Source of the DNA: Knoellia sp031844405 | Lineage (GTDB): Bacteria > Actinomycetota > Actinomycetes > Actinomycetales > Dermatophilaceae | Assembly: GCA_031844405.1 (NCBI GenBank) | Contig: JAUZVC010000001.1 | Span: 992,001 to 1,056,000 of the forward strand | Direction: 5' to 3' | DNA: 64,000 nt | Part shown: in pieces, positions 54,521 to 62,705 of the stretch | Layout of the letters: each line of letters begins with the position of its first letter | Numbering within the stretch: the first letter of the stretch is position 1 | Translations under genes and position numbers: made by a program | Notes under the pieces: generated by a model | Told to the model about the DNA's origin: nothing | What the model saw: only the letters and a program-made list of their open reading frames with translations | Database searches by the model: none

Positions 54521-55185
54521 TGCGGTGGGGGCGCGCTCGCGAGGAGTGGTCGGTCGTCATCACGGGCACGACACCCGGCGGGCTTGCGATCCTGCTGCGG
54601 CCGCTGCGACCGGAGGACTCCGAGGAGTACGTCTCGGTGCGCGGCCGCAACCGGCACTGGCTCGCGCCGTGGGACGCGACCTCCCCGGTGCCGGCGACCG
54701 GCTCGCGGACCTTCACTGACGTCGTCGACTTCTACCAGGAGGAGGCGCTCGCCGGCCGGATGCTGCCCTTCGTCATCGAGGTCGAGGGCGCGCTCGTCGG
54801 CCAGGTCAACGTGAGCAACATCGTCCTCGGCTCGTTCCGTTCGTGCACCGTCGGCTACTGGGTGGCCCAGGCGGTCGCCGGCAGGGGGATCGTGCCCACC
54901 GCGCTCGCGCTCGCGGCCGACCACGCCTTCGCCGAGCTCGCGCTGCACCGGGTCGAGGTCAACATCCGCCCCGAGAACGCCGCGAGCCTCGCCGTCGTCC
55001 GCAAGCTCGGCTTCCGCGACGAGGGCCTGCGGCCCCGGATGCTCCACATCGACGGGGACTGGCGCGACCACCGGTCGTTCGCACTGACGACCGAGGACCT
55101 GGGCGGCAGGACCGTGAGGGACCGTCTGACCCACTCGTCACAACAGTCACTTGGGCGACACACCGTCGAGGGTCCGACTGCCTGA
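54520..55185 (+). CDS. rimJ: RimJ/RimL-type GNAT N-acetyltransferase
   Basis: 221 residues. ILLRPLRPEDSEEYV near 28, GYWVAQAVAGRGIVPTAL near 113 with acetyl-CoA loop, and ALHRVEVNIRPENAASLAV near 145 with KLGFRDEGLR. It probably acetylates a ribosomal protein or other N-terminus. ATG overlaps the mog stop (TGATG). rimJ follows moeA in M. tuberculosis too. Confidence 0.88.
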   Translation: MRWGRAREEWSVVITGTTPGGLAILLRPLRPEDSEEYVSVRGRNRHWLAPWDATSPVPATGSRTFTDVVDFYQEEALAGRMLPFVIEVEGALVGQVNVSNIVLGSFRSCTVGYWVAQAVAGRGIVPTALALAADHAFAELALHRVEVNIRPENAASLAVVRKLGFRDEGLRPRMLHIDGDWRDHRSFALTTEDLGGRTVRDRLTHSSQQSLGRHTVEGPTA

Positions 55186-55211
55186 GGTCTCGCCCGCATA
55201 ACGTCGTGCTC

Positions 55212-56270
55212 GTGCAGCCGAGCAGCCTGATCTTCCTGGTCATCATCGGGATCTGGGCTGCCTACTTCGTCCAGTACTGGGTCCGTCGACGCGAGCACCT
55301 CGCGACGATCCGGTCGGTCGACGCCTTCTCCGAGACGATGCGGGTCCTCGAGCGTCGCTCGCCCCTGCCCTCCGTCGACACCGGCAGCCAGGCACCCCGC
55401 ACGTATGCCGTGAGCCCTGCCCGCGCGATGCGTCCCCAGGTCACCGTCAAGCGAGCCGAGGCGCACACGATGTCGCGCGTCGAGGTGCCGGCCACGCGCC
55501 CGACCGCCTCGCCGCGACCGGCCGGTGCCACCGCGGCGTCCGCGTCCCCCCGGTTCGTGGAGGCCGAGGTCGTGCCGATGCACCCGAGCCGGGCCGCGCG
55601 CGGGATCGCCCTCGTCGCAGGCCTCGTCGGCACCGTCGTCGTCACCGTCCTCGCGTTGCTCGGCGTGGTCGTCGCGTGGGCCCCCCTCCTTCCGCTCGCC
55701 ACGGCGCTCGGCAGCTTCGCGTGGCTGCGTGCCGGCGTGCAGTCCGAGATCAGGGCACGCCAGGAGCTGCGCCGACAGTCGCGGCAGCAGGCTCGCCATG
55801 ACACGCAGCGCAGCACCCCCGTGGCCGCCCGCACCGCAGAGGCGCCCACGGCTCCTGCCGCACCGGCCCGACGTCAGGCGCCCGTCGTCGAGTCCGACGC
55901 CGTCATCGACGACTCGCCCGAGACCGCGCCGGTCGAGGTCGACGCCGCGGACGACGTGACGCCCGAGGCCGCGCCGTTCGACGTCGGCGCCGAGACGGCG
56001 ACCGAGCGCAGCGCGGAGCCGGTCTCCGAGCCAGCCGTTGTCGAGCCTGTCCGGGCAGAGCCTGCCGCCGAGGTCGCCCCGGTCCTGCCGGAGGTCGACG
56101 AGGACGACATCCCGCTCACGTGGGACCCGCGTCCGGTGCCGCCGCCGACCTACACGATGAAGGCCCGCGCGCCCGAGCGTCCGCTGCCCACCGCCGAGGT
56201 GGAGCGGCCCGCGGAGGACGAGGAGACGGCATACGACATGCTTCCGGAGCGCCGGATCTCCGGTCTCTGA
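55212..56270 (+). CDS. sepX: Divisome protein SepX/GlpR
   Basis: 352 residues. The N-terminal hydrophobic helix SSLIFLVIIGIWAAYFVQYW is followed by RRREHLATIRSVDAFSETMRVLERR, then disordered sequence, a two-helix segment near 130-175, and a long acidic Ala/Pro-rich tail ending WDPRPVPPPTYTMK. In Streptomyces and mycobacteria this protein works in the cell-division ring and lies after rimJ. GTG at 55212. Confidence 0.85.
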   Translation: MQPSSLIFLVIIGIWAAYFVQYWVRRREHLATIRSVDAFSETMRVLERRSPLPSVDTGSQAPRTYAVSPARAMRPQVTVKRAEAHTMSRVEVPATRPTASPRPAGATAASASPRFVEAEVVPMHPSRAARGIALVAGLVGTVVVTVLALLGVVVAWAPLLPLATALGSFAWLRAGVQSEIRARQELRRQSRQQARHDTQRSTPVAARTAEAPTAPAAPARRQAPVVESDAVIDDSPETAPVEVDAADDVTPEAAPFDVGAETATERSAEPVSEPAVVEPVRAEPAAEVAPVLPEVDEDDIPLTWDPRPVPPPTYTMKARAPERPLPTAEVERPAEDEETAYDMLPERRISGL

Positions 56271-56279
56271 CCGCGCACC

Positions 56280-56329
56280 ACACGACGAAAGGCCCGGTCC
56301 CCACGAGGGGACCGGGCCTTTCGTCGTGT
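56280..56329. terminator. 23-bp perfect hairpin, bidirectional terminator
   Basis: ACACGACGAAAGGCCCGG and further bases, loop ACGA, then the exact complement. It separates the converging sepX and AI-2E-type permease genes and contains A/T triplets on both sides of the stem that give U-runs in either RNA. Confidence 0.9.
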
Positions 56330-56335
56330 CGAGGG

Positions 56336-57574
56336 TCAACGCTCGGCGACGGCCTCCTCGACCTCCTCCTCGAGGTCCTCGGGGACCTCGCGTTGGTCGA
56401 GGAGGTGGTGCCCGACGGCGTTGAGCACCGCGACGAGCGGGACGGCGATGAGGGCACCGATGATGCCCGCGACGACGACGCCCGCGGCGATGCCGAGGAT
56501 GACCGCGAGCGGGTGGACGCGCACGGCGCGGCCGAGGAGGAACGGCTGGAGCACGTGCGACTCCAGCTGCTGCACGGCGATGACGCCGCCGAGCATGATG
56601 AGCGCCTTGACCGGCCCCAGGGCCACGAGGGCCAGGAGGACCGGGACGGCGCCCGAGATCGCCGCGCCGATGACCGGCACGAAGGCGCCGAAGAAGACGA
56701 GTACGGCGACGCCGGACGCGAACGGCACACCGAGCACGGCCGCGACGAGACCGATGCCGAGGGCGTCGACGGCGGCGACGGCGATCGTGGCCCGGGTGAA
56801 GGAGGAGAGCTGTCCCCACGCGATGACGCCGGACGTGTGCACCCGGTCGCGCGAGGTGCGCGGGAAGAGCCGGACCACCCAGGCCCAGATGCGCTCGCCG
56901 TCGTAGAGGAAGAAGAAGAGCGCGAACATCGCGATGAAGAACCCGGCGACGAGGTGGGTGAAGGTGAGGCCGGCCTGGGCCGCGGTCTCGCCGAGGTTGC
57001 CGTTGCTCGAGCTCAGCTGCTCGCGGGCGCGGTCGATCCAGTCGTCGACCTGGTTGTCGGTGATGCCGAAGGTGTCCCGGAACCAGCTGCGCACCTCGAC
57101 GACGCCTTGGCCGACCTGGTCGCTGATGTCGCTGAACTGCGAGGTGAACTGCGACCCGACGAAGCTGAGCATGCCGATGATGAAGGCCAGGGTGCCGACG
57201 ACGGTGAGACCGGCGGCCGCGCCGCGGGGCAGGGCGCGGGAGAGGAACCTGACGAGCGGGTAGAGGAGGGCGGCGAGCAGCAGCGCCACGACGAGCGGCA
57301 CCGTGACCTCGGAGAGGTAGGCGAAGAGCCAGAGCGCGCCGAGCACGGCGGCCGAGACGACGAGCAGCCGCCACGCCCATTCGCTGGCCGTCCTGACCCC
57401 GATCGGGACCTGCCACGCGGCCGGCTGGTGGGCCGGGTCGTCGTCGACCGGGTCGGTCGGCATGGCCGTCGTCGTGGCGGTCGTCGAGGTCGTCGTCGGA
57501 GGCGGGGCGCCGAGGCGCGGCAGGTCCGCCGGGTCGGCCCGGCCGACCTTGGTGGACGGCATACGAAGTCGCAT
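56336..57574 (-). CDS. AI-2E family transporter-like membrane protein
   Basis: 412 residues with the pattern of the PF01594 family: paired helices near the N-terminus (VTVPLVVALLLAALLYPLV, RALPRGAAAGLTVVGTL), a soluble central part (about 150-200), helices with LFFFLYDGERIW and VIAWGQLSSFTRATI, and FFGAFVPVIGAAISG. Substrate uncertain; members move Na+/H+ or AI-2. ATG at 57574; the first 48 bases upstream look non-coding. Two GTATGCCG-type octamers flank the start. Confidence 0.85.
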   Translation of the reverse strand: MRLRMPSTKVGRADPADLPRLGAPPPTTTSTTATTTAMPTDPVDDDPAHQPAAWQVPIGVRTASEWAWRLLVVSAAVLGALWLFAYLSEVTVPLVVALLLAALLYPLVRFLSRALPRGAAAGLTVVGTLAFIIGMLSFVGSQFTSQFSDISDQVGQGVVEVRSWFRDTFGITDNQVDDWIDRAREQLSSSNGNLGETAAQAGLTFTHLVAGFFIAMFALFFFLYDGERIWAWVVRLFPRTSRDRVHTSGVIAWGQLSSFTRATIAVAAVDALGIGLVAAVLGVPFASGVAVLVFFGAFVPVIGAAISGAVPVLLALVALGPVKALIMLGGVIAVQQLESHVLQPFLLGRAVRVHPLAVILGIAAGVVVAGIIGALIAVPLVAVLNAVGHHLLDQREVPEDLEEEVEEAVAER

Positions 57575-57648
57575 GGTGGTGAGCGTATGCCGCGCTCGTG
57601 CCGGTTTCGTCCGCGGCCGCACCCGGTGTTATCGTGATGCCCGCTCAA

Positions 57649-57721
57649 GGGGCTGTGGCGCAGTTGGTAGCGCGTCTCGTTCGCAATGAGAAGGCCAGGG
57701 GTTCGAATCCCCTCAGCTCCA
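57649..57721 (+). tRNA. tRNA-Ala(CGC)
   Basis: 73 nucleotides with acceptor GGGGCTG / CAGCTCC (one G-T), D-arm GCGCAGTTGGTAGCGC, anticodon arm TCTCG-TTCGCAA-TGAGA (anticodon CGC, reading GCG), T-arm with GGTTCGAATCC and discriminator A. CCA not encoded. Confidence 0.95.
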
Positions 57722-57729
57722 CTTGACCC

Positions 57730-57772
57730 GGACCCGTCCGGCCCGCACCACGGTGCGTGGCCGGGCGGGTCC
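57730..57772 (+). terminator. Terminator after tRNA-Ala
   Basis: GGACCCGTCCGGCCCGCACC pairs with GGTGCGTGGCCGGGCGGGTCC with a few mismatches, 9 bases after the tRNA. Confidence 0.65.
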
Positions 57773-57828
57773 CGTCGTTGGACCAGGACCGCGAGACATC
57801 GGGCCGGGTCGAGCCGCCGGCCCGCGCG

Positions 57829-58506
57829 TCATCGGCCGTCGTCGTGGAGGTCGAGAAGGCCCTGCTGGACCGCCTTGACCGCGGCCTCGGTCCGCGAGGT
57901 CGCGCCGAGCTTGTGCGCCGCACTGCGGACGTGGTTCTTCACCGTGTTGACGCTGAGGAAGAGCTCTGCCGCGATGACGGCGTTGCTGCGGCCCTTGGCG
58001 ACCATGCGCAGCACCTCCATCTCCCGTCGGGACAGGCCCGAGGGCGTCATCTCCTCGGTGGGGGTCGCCTCGGTCCCCAGGCGTGACATCTCGTTGACCA
58101 GCCAGGTCGACATTGGTGGCGGGACGACCACGGCACCGTCCGCGACCTGACGGATGGCGTCGATGATCGCCTCGATGCGCATCGACTTGAGGAGGTAGCC
58201 GCTGGCACCGGTGCGCAGGGCCTCGAAGAGATCCTCCGGGTCCTGAGAGTCCGTGAGCCGCACGAGCTTCGTCGCCGGGGAAGCCTGGGCAGCGGCGGCG
58301 CACGCCTTGACCGTGCTCTCGCCCGCCAGGGTGACCTCGGTGACGAGCACGTGGGGTCGGTGGTCGAAGACCGACCGCACGAGGTCCGAGACCGTCGACG
58401 CCTCGGAGGCGAGCTCGATGTCGGGCTCGTGAGCGATGGCGACCTCGAGTCCGCGTCGGTAGAGCGGCTGGTCGTCGGCGATGACGATGCGAATCATGGG
58501 CCTCAT
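57829..58506 (-). CDS. NarL/FixJ-type response regulator with Glu at the phospho-acceptor site
   Basis: 225 residues. Receiver domain (about 4-125): the acidic pair in IADDQP, Thr85 in VRLTDS and Lys107 in YLLKSMR are kept, but the acceptor position reads VLVTEVTLAG, with Glu57 where Asp is expected. LuxR-type HTH at about 158-218 (LSRREMEVLRMVAKGRSN, NTVKNHVRSAAHKL). Glu often mimics phospho-Asp, so it may be constitutively active or controlled otherwise. No kinase gene adjoins. ATG at 58506 or 58497. Confidence 0.88.
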   Translation of the reverse strand: MRPMIRIVIADDQPLYRRGLEVAIAHEPDIELASEASTVSDLVRSVFDHRPHVLVTEVTLAGESTVKACAAAAQASPATKLVRLTDSQDPEDLFEALRTGASGYLLKSMRIEAIIDAIRQVADGAVVVPPPMSTWLVNEMSRLGTEATPTEEMTPSGLSRREMEVLRMVAKGRSNAVIAAELFLSVNTVKNHVRSAAHKLGATSRTEAAVKAVQQGLLDLHDDGR

Positions 58507-58616
58507 CCCCCTGCTGCGCCCCCTGCGGAGTCCGGTGTGGCGTCATCGTGTCAGTCGCGACGCCCCGTCCGCAGGTGAATGTACAAGGTTTGTCCAACTC
58601 TGCGGGGCGAAGGGCT

Positions 58617-58635
58617 GGGCCATTCGATATGGCCC
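58617..58635. promoter_or_regulatory. Inverted repeat GGGCCAT-N5-ATGGCCC between divergent genes
   Basis: Seven-base perfect arms 47 bases upstream of the small membrane protein and about 110 bases upstream of the response regulator. A plausible operator; the protein is unknown. Confidence 0.35.
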
Positions 58636-58681
58636 GCAGCGAACCGCCGACGAGGCTGTTTCGCGTGGCACCGTGAAAGAC

Positions 58682-58921
58682 ATGAACCACCGAACAGATC
58701 ACTCTCGGACCCACGCGGGCAGCCTCGTGATGGCCCGGGCCGCGGTTGTCGTCCTGTGGCTCGCCTTCGGCTACGGCGTCTTCGGAGCCATCCTCTCGGT
58801 CTACGTCGCGGACACCCACGGGCGTCCGTCGATGCTCCGGGTCGGCGCCGTCCTCGTCCTGCTCGCCGGAGTCGCGGCTGCGGGACTCGCACAGGCGCAG
58901 CAGCGGTCGACCCGGAACTGA
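58682..58921 (+). CDS. Small two-helix membrane protein
   Basis: 79 residues: a basic/His-rich N-terminus, helix 1 (ARAAVVVLWLAFGYGVFGAI), a short loop with DTHGRPS, helix 2 (VLVLLAGVAAAGL) and a Gln/Arg tail. Not recognised. Divergent from the Glu57 regulator across a 175-base gap that contains the GGGCCAT repeat. Confidence 0.6.
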   Translation: MNHRTDHSRTHAGSLVMARAAVVVLWLAFGYGVFGAILSVYVADTHGRPSMLRVGAVLVLLAGVAAAGLAQAQQRSTRN

Positions 58922-59009
58922 GGTCCGGCCGCCGCTGAGGTCCCCCCGTCGCGCACCCGCCGCGGCGGGACGTCCCTGCGTGCCGCCGGCGGTGTGGTCG
59001 AATGCCCCG

Positions 59010-60017
59010 GTGGGCGTCGTCGACTCGCTGGACCGCTTCCAGCGCAAGCACCCCCTCGTGGGCTACCCGCTCGCGGTCGTCTACAAGTTCTTCGACGACC
59101 AGGCCGGCTACCTCGTGGGGCTCATCGCCTACTACGCGTTCCTCTCGTTCTTCCCGCTCCTGCTCATCTTCACGACCGTCCTCAGCTTCGTCCTGTCGAG
59201 CTATCCCGACCTCCAGGAGCGGCTGCTCGACTCGGCCCTGTCGGAGATCCCGGTCATCGGCGCGCAGCTCGGTGAGCCGCAGACGTTGCGCGGCAGCGCG
59301 ACCGGCATCGTCATCAGCAGCCTCGTCGCGCTCTACGGCGGACTCGGTGTCGGGCAGGCCTTCCAGTACGCGATGAACACGGTCTGGGGCGTCCCCCGCA
59401 ACTCACGCCCCAACCCCTTCCACGCCCGCGGCCGCAGCTTCCTGCTGCTTCTGACGATCCTGCTCTTCGTCGTCCTCACCACCGCGGTGTCCGTCATCAG
59501 CGCCCGGGCGATCAACGAGTACCCGCTGACGACGCGCGTCGCGGTCACCGCGGCGACGTTCCTCTTCACCGCACTGGCGTTCGGGCTCGGGATGCGCCGC
59601 GCCGTCGCGCTCGACCTCGGGCTCAAACAGGTCGCCGTCGGTGCGCTCGGCGCGGCCCTCACGTGGCAGGGGCTGCAGTACTACGGTGTCGGCTTCGTCG
59701 AGCGTGCGATCAGCTCGACGTCTGCGACCAACGGCGTCTTCGGGCTCGTCATCGGACTCTTCGCCTTCCTGCACCTCGCGGCGTTCGGCGCAGTCTTCTT
59801 CGCCGAGGCCGACGTCGTCCGGGCCAACCGTCTCCACCCACGCGCCCTGCTCACCCCCTTCACGGATGACGTCGACCTCACCGACGGCGACCGGCGCGCC
59901 TATGCACAGCAGGCGCGGATCGGCCGGTTCAAGCAGTACCAGCAGATCGACGTCGACTTCGAGCGCCCGCTCGACCCGCCGGTGCCGGACGACGGGCCGG
60001 GCTCGGTCCGGCGCTAG
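59010..60017 (+). CDS. YihY/virulence factor BrkB family membrane protein
   Basis: 335 residues with about six hydrophobic helices and the family hallmarks FDDQAGYLVGLIAYYAFLSFFPLLL near residue 27 and, further on, the GLGVGQAFQYAMNTVWGVPR and GFVERAISSTSATNGVFG segments (each read in parts). Once thought RNase BN, now regarded as a membrane protein of unknown function. GTG at 59010 (VGVVDSLDRFQ). Converges with the stressosome operon; four bases of overlap with the last gene. Confidence 0.88.
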   Translation: MGVVDSLDRFQRKHPLVGYPLAVVYKFFDDQAGYLVGLIAYYAFLSFFPLLLIFTTVLSFVLSSYPDLQERLLDSALSEIPVIGAQLGEPQTLRGSATGIVISSLVALYGGLGVGQAFQYAMNTVWGVPRNSRPNPFHARGRSFLLLLTILLFVVLTTAVSVISARAINEYPLTTRVAVTAATFLFTALAFGLGMRRAVALDLGLKQVAVGALGAALTWQGLQYYGVGFVERAISSTSATNGVFGLVIGLFAFLHLAAFGAVFFAEADVVRANRLHPRALLTPFTDDVDLTDGDRRAYAQQARIGRFKQYQQIDVDFERPLDPPVPDDGPGSVRR

Positions 60018-60325
60018 GGGCCCTCGTCCTCCGCACGGATGCCACGCTGCACCATGTCGAGGGTCGCGAGCACCTCACGGAGGAACTCCCCCGCGGCCGC
60101 GACGACCTCCTGCGTCCGGTCCTCGCGCACGTCGGCGAGGACCTCGGAGAGCACGACGTGGTGGACGTCGACGAGGTCGAGCGGGCTGGTGCCGCGGTCG
60201 ACCGCAGACCTCCCGAGCTCGTAGCCGAGCGTGAGCGCGGCCTCGCTGCGCTGCGGCAGGTAGCGCTGGAACGCCACGCGGTAGTCGCGCGTCAGGTCCT
60301 CGAGCTCACCCACCGCTCGGCCCAC
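60014..60325 (-). CDS. Stand-alone RsbU N-terminal (RsbT-binding) domain
   Basis: 103 residues that align over nearly their whole length with the N-terminal domain of B. subtilis RsbU as I recall it: a YRVAFQRYL start, PLDLVDVHHVVLSE for the IHxxVLxE motif, and EFLREVLATLDMV near the end. In RsbU this helical dimer binds RsbT to switch on a PP2C phosphatase, but here no phosphatase domain follows. It may be an adaptor or decoy for the RsbT domain of the sigma fusion. GTG start overlaps RsbS by 20 bases. Confidence 0.75.
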   Translation of the reverse strand: MGRAVGELEDLTRDYRVAFQRYLPQRSEAALTLGYELGRSAVDRGTSPLDLVDVHHVVLSEVLADVREDRTQEVVAAAGEFLREVLATLDMVQRGIRAEDEGP

Positions 60326-60701
60326 TCCGGGTGGCGGCTCGTATGCCGGCCAGGTGGGCGAGGCCCTCCTCGAGGTCGAGGGCCGTGGTGACCCCCGCGA
60401 GACCCATGCCCAGGCTGACCATCGCGAAGGCGACGTCGGGCTGGATGCCGACGATGACGGTGTGCGCTCCTCGCAGGCGGGCGATGTCGGCGATGGACCG
60501 CAGCGTGTTGGCGGCGAAGCTGTCGATGACGTCGAGGGCGGCGACGTCGATGATGACGCCGCGCGCCCTGTACTGACCGATCTGCTCGACGAGATCCTCC
60601 TGGAAGCGGACCATCTCCGCGTCGTCCAGGGCAGTGTGGACCGACGCGACGAGGATGTCCCCCTGTCGCAGGATCGAGACGAGTGCCGGTCCGGAGCTCA
60701 C
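60306..60701 (-). CDS. rsbS: RsbS-type STAS protein
   Basis: 131 residues, a single STAS domain: DAEMVRFQEDLVEQIGQYRA, GVIIDVAALDVIDSFAANTL with the phosphorylatable Ser61 that matches Ser59 of B. subtilis RsbS, HTVIVGIQPDVAFAMVSLG and ALDLEEGLAHL. RsbS forms the stressosome core with RsbR and holds RsbT until phosphorylated. GTG overlaps the rsbR stop (GTGA). A C-terminal Gly/Ser tail is an extension. Confidence 0.92.
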   Translation of the reverse strand: MSSGPALVSILRQGDILVASVHTALDDAEMVRFQEDLVEQIGQYRARGVIIDVAALDVIDSFAANTLRSIADIARLRGAHTVIVGIQPDVAFAMVSLGMGLAGVTTALDLEEGLAHLAGIRAATRSGPSGG

Positions 60702-61591
60702 GAGCCGTCCGTCACCTCCTTGCGGGAGACGTGGTAGCCGAGGAGACGCTCGGCCTCCTCGAGCCCGCCCTGCAGGTCGCCGATCGTGTTCATCTTGCTG
60801 AGGTCGACGCCGATCGTGACGAGAGTCTGCGCGATCGTCGGCGAGAGGCCGGTGATGATGACGCTCGCACCCATGAGCCGGGAGGCGTCGACGGTCTGCA
60901 CCAGGTGGTTCGCCACCGTCTGGTCGACGTCGGGGGCACCGGTGATGTCGATGACGACGACCTTGGCCCGGTGCGTCCGGATGCCGCCGAGGAGCTGGAC
61001 CGTGAGCTGCTTGGCCCGCTCGCTGTCGAGGACACCGATGATCGGCAGGATGAGGAGACGCTCGCGGACCGGCAGCACGGGGGTGGACAGCTCGCGGATC
61101 GCGTCCTGCTGCTGACGGATGACGCGCTCGCGCTCGTCGACGAAGCTCACCGCCACCGTGTTGGCGATGCGGTTGGCCGCCGGCTCGTAGGCATCGAGGA
61201 CGTGGTTGAGCAGGGCGACGTCGCCCTGGTACTTCTCGAAGAGCGAGCGGGCGAGCACGTCTCGCAGGAGCAGCACGATGCCGACGACCTCGTGCGTCTC
61301 GACACCGCGGGGGATGATGCGCTCGGACAGGTCGCGCGCGTAGTGCTGGAGGGCCTCGACGCTGCCGGTCTCGAGGACCTCGACGTAGTTGTCGTAGACG
61401 GACGTCGTCTCCGCGGCCATCTCCTGCGGTGTCATCGCCTCGAGGAGGTGGGCGTCACGAATGCGCCCGACCCACGCGTCGCGCAGGGTGGCGCGGTGCT
61501 CCCTCAGGTGCGCCACCAGCTGCGGCAGCAGCTGCTGAGCCTCGACGGACACCTCGTCCGCGGTGCGCTGGTCCGGGTTGGGGTCGCTCAT
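60698..61591 (-). CDS. rsbR: RsbR-type stressosome protein
   Basis: 297 residues. A helical N-terminal sensor half (about 1-165, non-heme RsbRD-like rather than globin; HYARDLSERIIPRG, LLRDVLARSLFEKYQ) and a C-terminal STAS domain with both RsbT phosphorylation sites kept: Thr170 in RELSTPVLPV (Thr171 of RsbRA) and Thr217 in VIDITGAP (Thr205 of RsbRA). It would sense stress and release RsbT. Starts one base after the sigma-RsbT fusion stop. Confidence 0.92.
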   Translation of the reverse strand: MSDPNPDQRTADEVSVEAQQLLPQLVAHLREHRATLRDAWVGRIRDAHLLEAMTPQEMAAETTSVYDNYVEVLETGSVEALQHYARDLSERIIPRGVETHEVVGIVLLLRDVLARSLFEKYQGDVALLNHVLDAYEPAANRIANTVAVSFVDERERVIRQQQDAIRELSTPVLPVRERLLILPIIGVLDSERAKQLTVQLLGGIRTHRAKVVVIDITGAPDVDQTVANHLVQTVDASRLMGASVIITGLSPTIAQTLVTIGVDLSKMNTIGDLQGGLEEAERLLGYHVSRKEVTDGS

Positions 61592-61592
61592 C

Positions 61593-62675
61593 TCATGCCT
61601 TCCTCTCGAACCACTTGGTCATCGTGACAGTCGTGCCGTGGCCGCTGACCGACTCGACGGCGAACTCGTCCATGAGCCGCCGAGCGCCGGGCAGGCCCAG
61701 CCCGAGGCCGTTGTAGGTGCTGAACCCGTCGCGCAGCGCCTCGTCGACGTCGGGGATCCCGGGTCCGGTGTCGCGGGCGACGACCCGGATGCCGGCCCGC
61801 GGACGCTCGACGAGCTCGATCGTCACCTCACCGTTGCCGGCGAAGCGGACGATGTTGCGGGCGACCTCGGAGACCGCTGTCGCCAGCATCGTGAGGTCGG
61901 TGCCCGTCACCCCGGCGTCGGCCGCGAGCTCCCTCGCGGCCTGTCGCGCGGCGACGATGTCCGGGTCTCCGCTGATCGGGACGTGCACCTCGTCCTGTCG
62001 GGGAAGCGTCCGTCCGAGGAGCGGCTCGCTGAGCCGCGCGCAGGTCGGGCACTCGAGCAGGTGCCGTGGTGCGTCCAGCTCACGTTGCCGACGCCGGTCC
62101 GCGGCCGAGAGCGCGAGCAGCACGGGCCGGCACTGCTCGGTCGGTGGTTCGACGTCATCGAGGACGAGGAGGTACTCGACCCGCAGGCGGGCGCGCGTCC
62201 GGGCCAGCTGGGCAGCGACTGCTCCGGGTGAGCTGCCGGTGGCCTCGCCGAGCCCCTTCGTGGAGTGACCACTCACCTCGTGGGCCAGCAGCAGCTCCCG
62301 TTCGCGGTCGGAGAGGCGCGCCAGCGCCTCGGTCATCGCGGACCTCTCCTCGGAGGCGACGACGAGCTCCTCGCCGTCCTCCGGCCGGGTGGGGTCGTGG
62401 GCGCGGTGCCGGTTGCGTGCGTCGGTGTCGTCGCGACGCCACAGCGAGGCCATGACGTTGCGGACCGTCCGGATCGCGTAGGCCTCGAGCGTCCGGGGCT
62501 CGATCCGGTCCTGCGCGGCGAGCACTCGGGCCACCGCCTCCTGGACCACGTCCTCGGCCGACGGGTGGTCGCCCATCCTGGCCCCGACGATGCGGCGGAG
62601 CATCGGCAGGAGGGCCTCGACGTCGATGTCGTGGCTCCCCTCCGGCGGCTCTGGCATCGCCTCCGCTGGGCTCAC
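61593..62675 (-). CDS. Fusion: ECF-type sigma factor + zinc finger + RsbT switch kinase
   Basis: 360 residues in one open frame. About 22-85 is sigma region 2 (AEDVVQEAVARVL, TLEAYAIRTVRNVMASLWRR). About 114-166 is sigma region 4 (LARLSDRERELLL, PGAVAAQLARTRARLR). About 182-213 is an HC2-like zinc finger (Cys182, His205, Cys209, Cys212 in HLLECPTC). About 230-357 is RsbT: N-box SEVARNIVRFAGNGEV with Glu270 and Asn274, RDTGPGIPDVDEAL, GLGLGLPGARRLMDEF, and an end like VSGHGTTVTMTKW. RsbT phosphorylates RsbR/RsbS. Joined to a sigma factor it would give a sigma factor held by the stressosome. TAGGGT lies 7 bases before the GTG, suggesting a leaderless mRNA. Confidence 0.88.
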   Translation of the reverse strand: MSPAEAMPEPPEGSHDIDVEALLPMLRRIVGARMGDHPSAEDVVQEAVARVLAAQDRIEPRTLEAYAIRTVRNVMASLWRRDDTDARNRHRAHDPTRPEDGEELVVASEERSAMTEALARLSDRERELLLAHEVSGHSTKGLGEATGSSPGAVAAQLARTRARLRVEYLLVLDDVEPPTEQCRPVLLALSAADRRRQRELDAPRHLLECPTCARLSEPLLGRTLPRQDEVHVPISGDPDIVAARQAARELAADAGVTGTDLTMLATAVSEVARNIVRFAGNGEVTIELVERPRAGIRVVARDTGPGIPDVDEALRDGFSTYNGLGLGLPGARRLMDEFAVESVSGHGTTVTMTKWFERKA

Positions 62676-62705
62676 CCGTGCGACCCTACGCTTCGCAGCG
62701 ACCGG

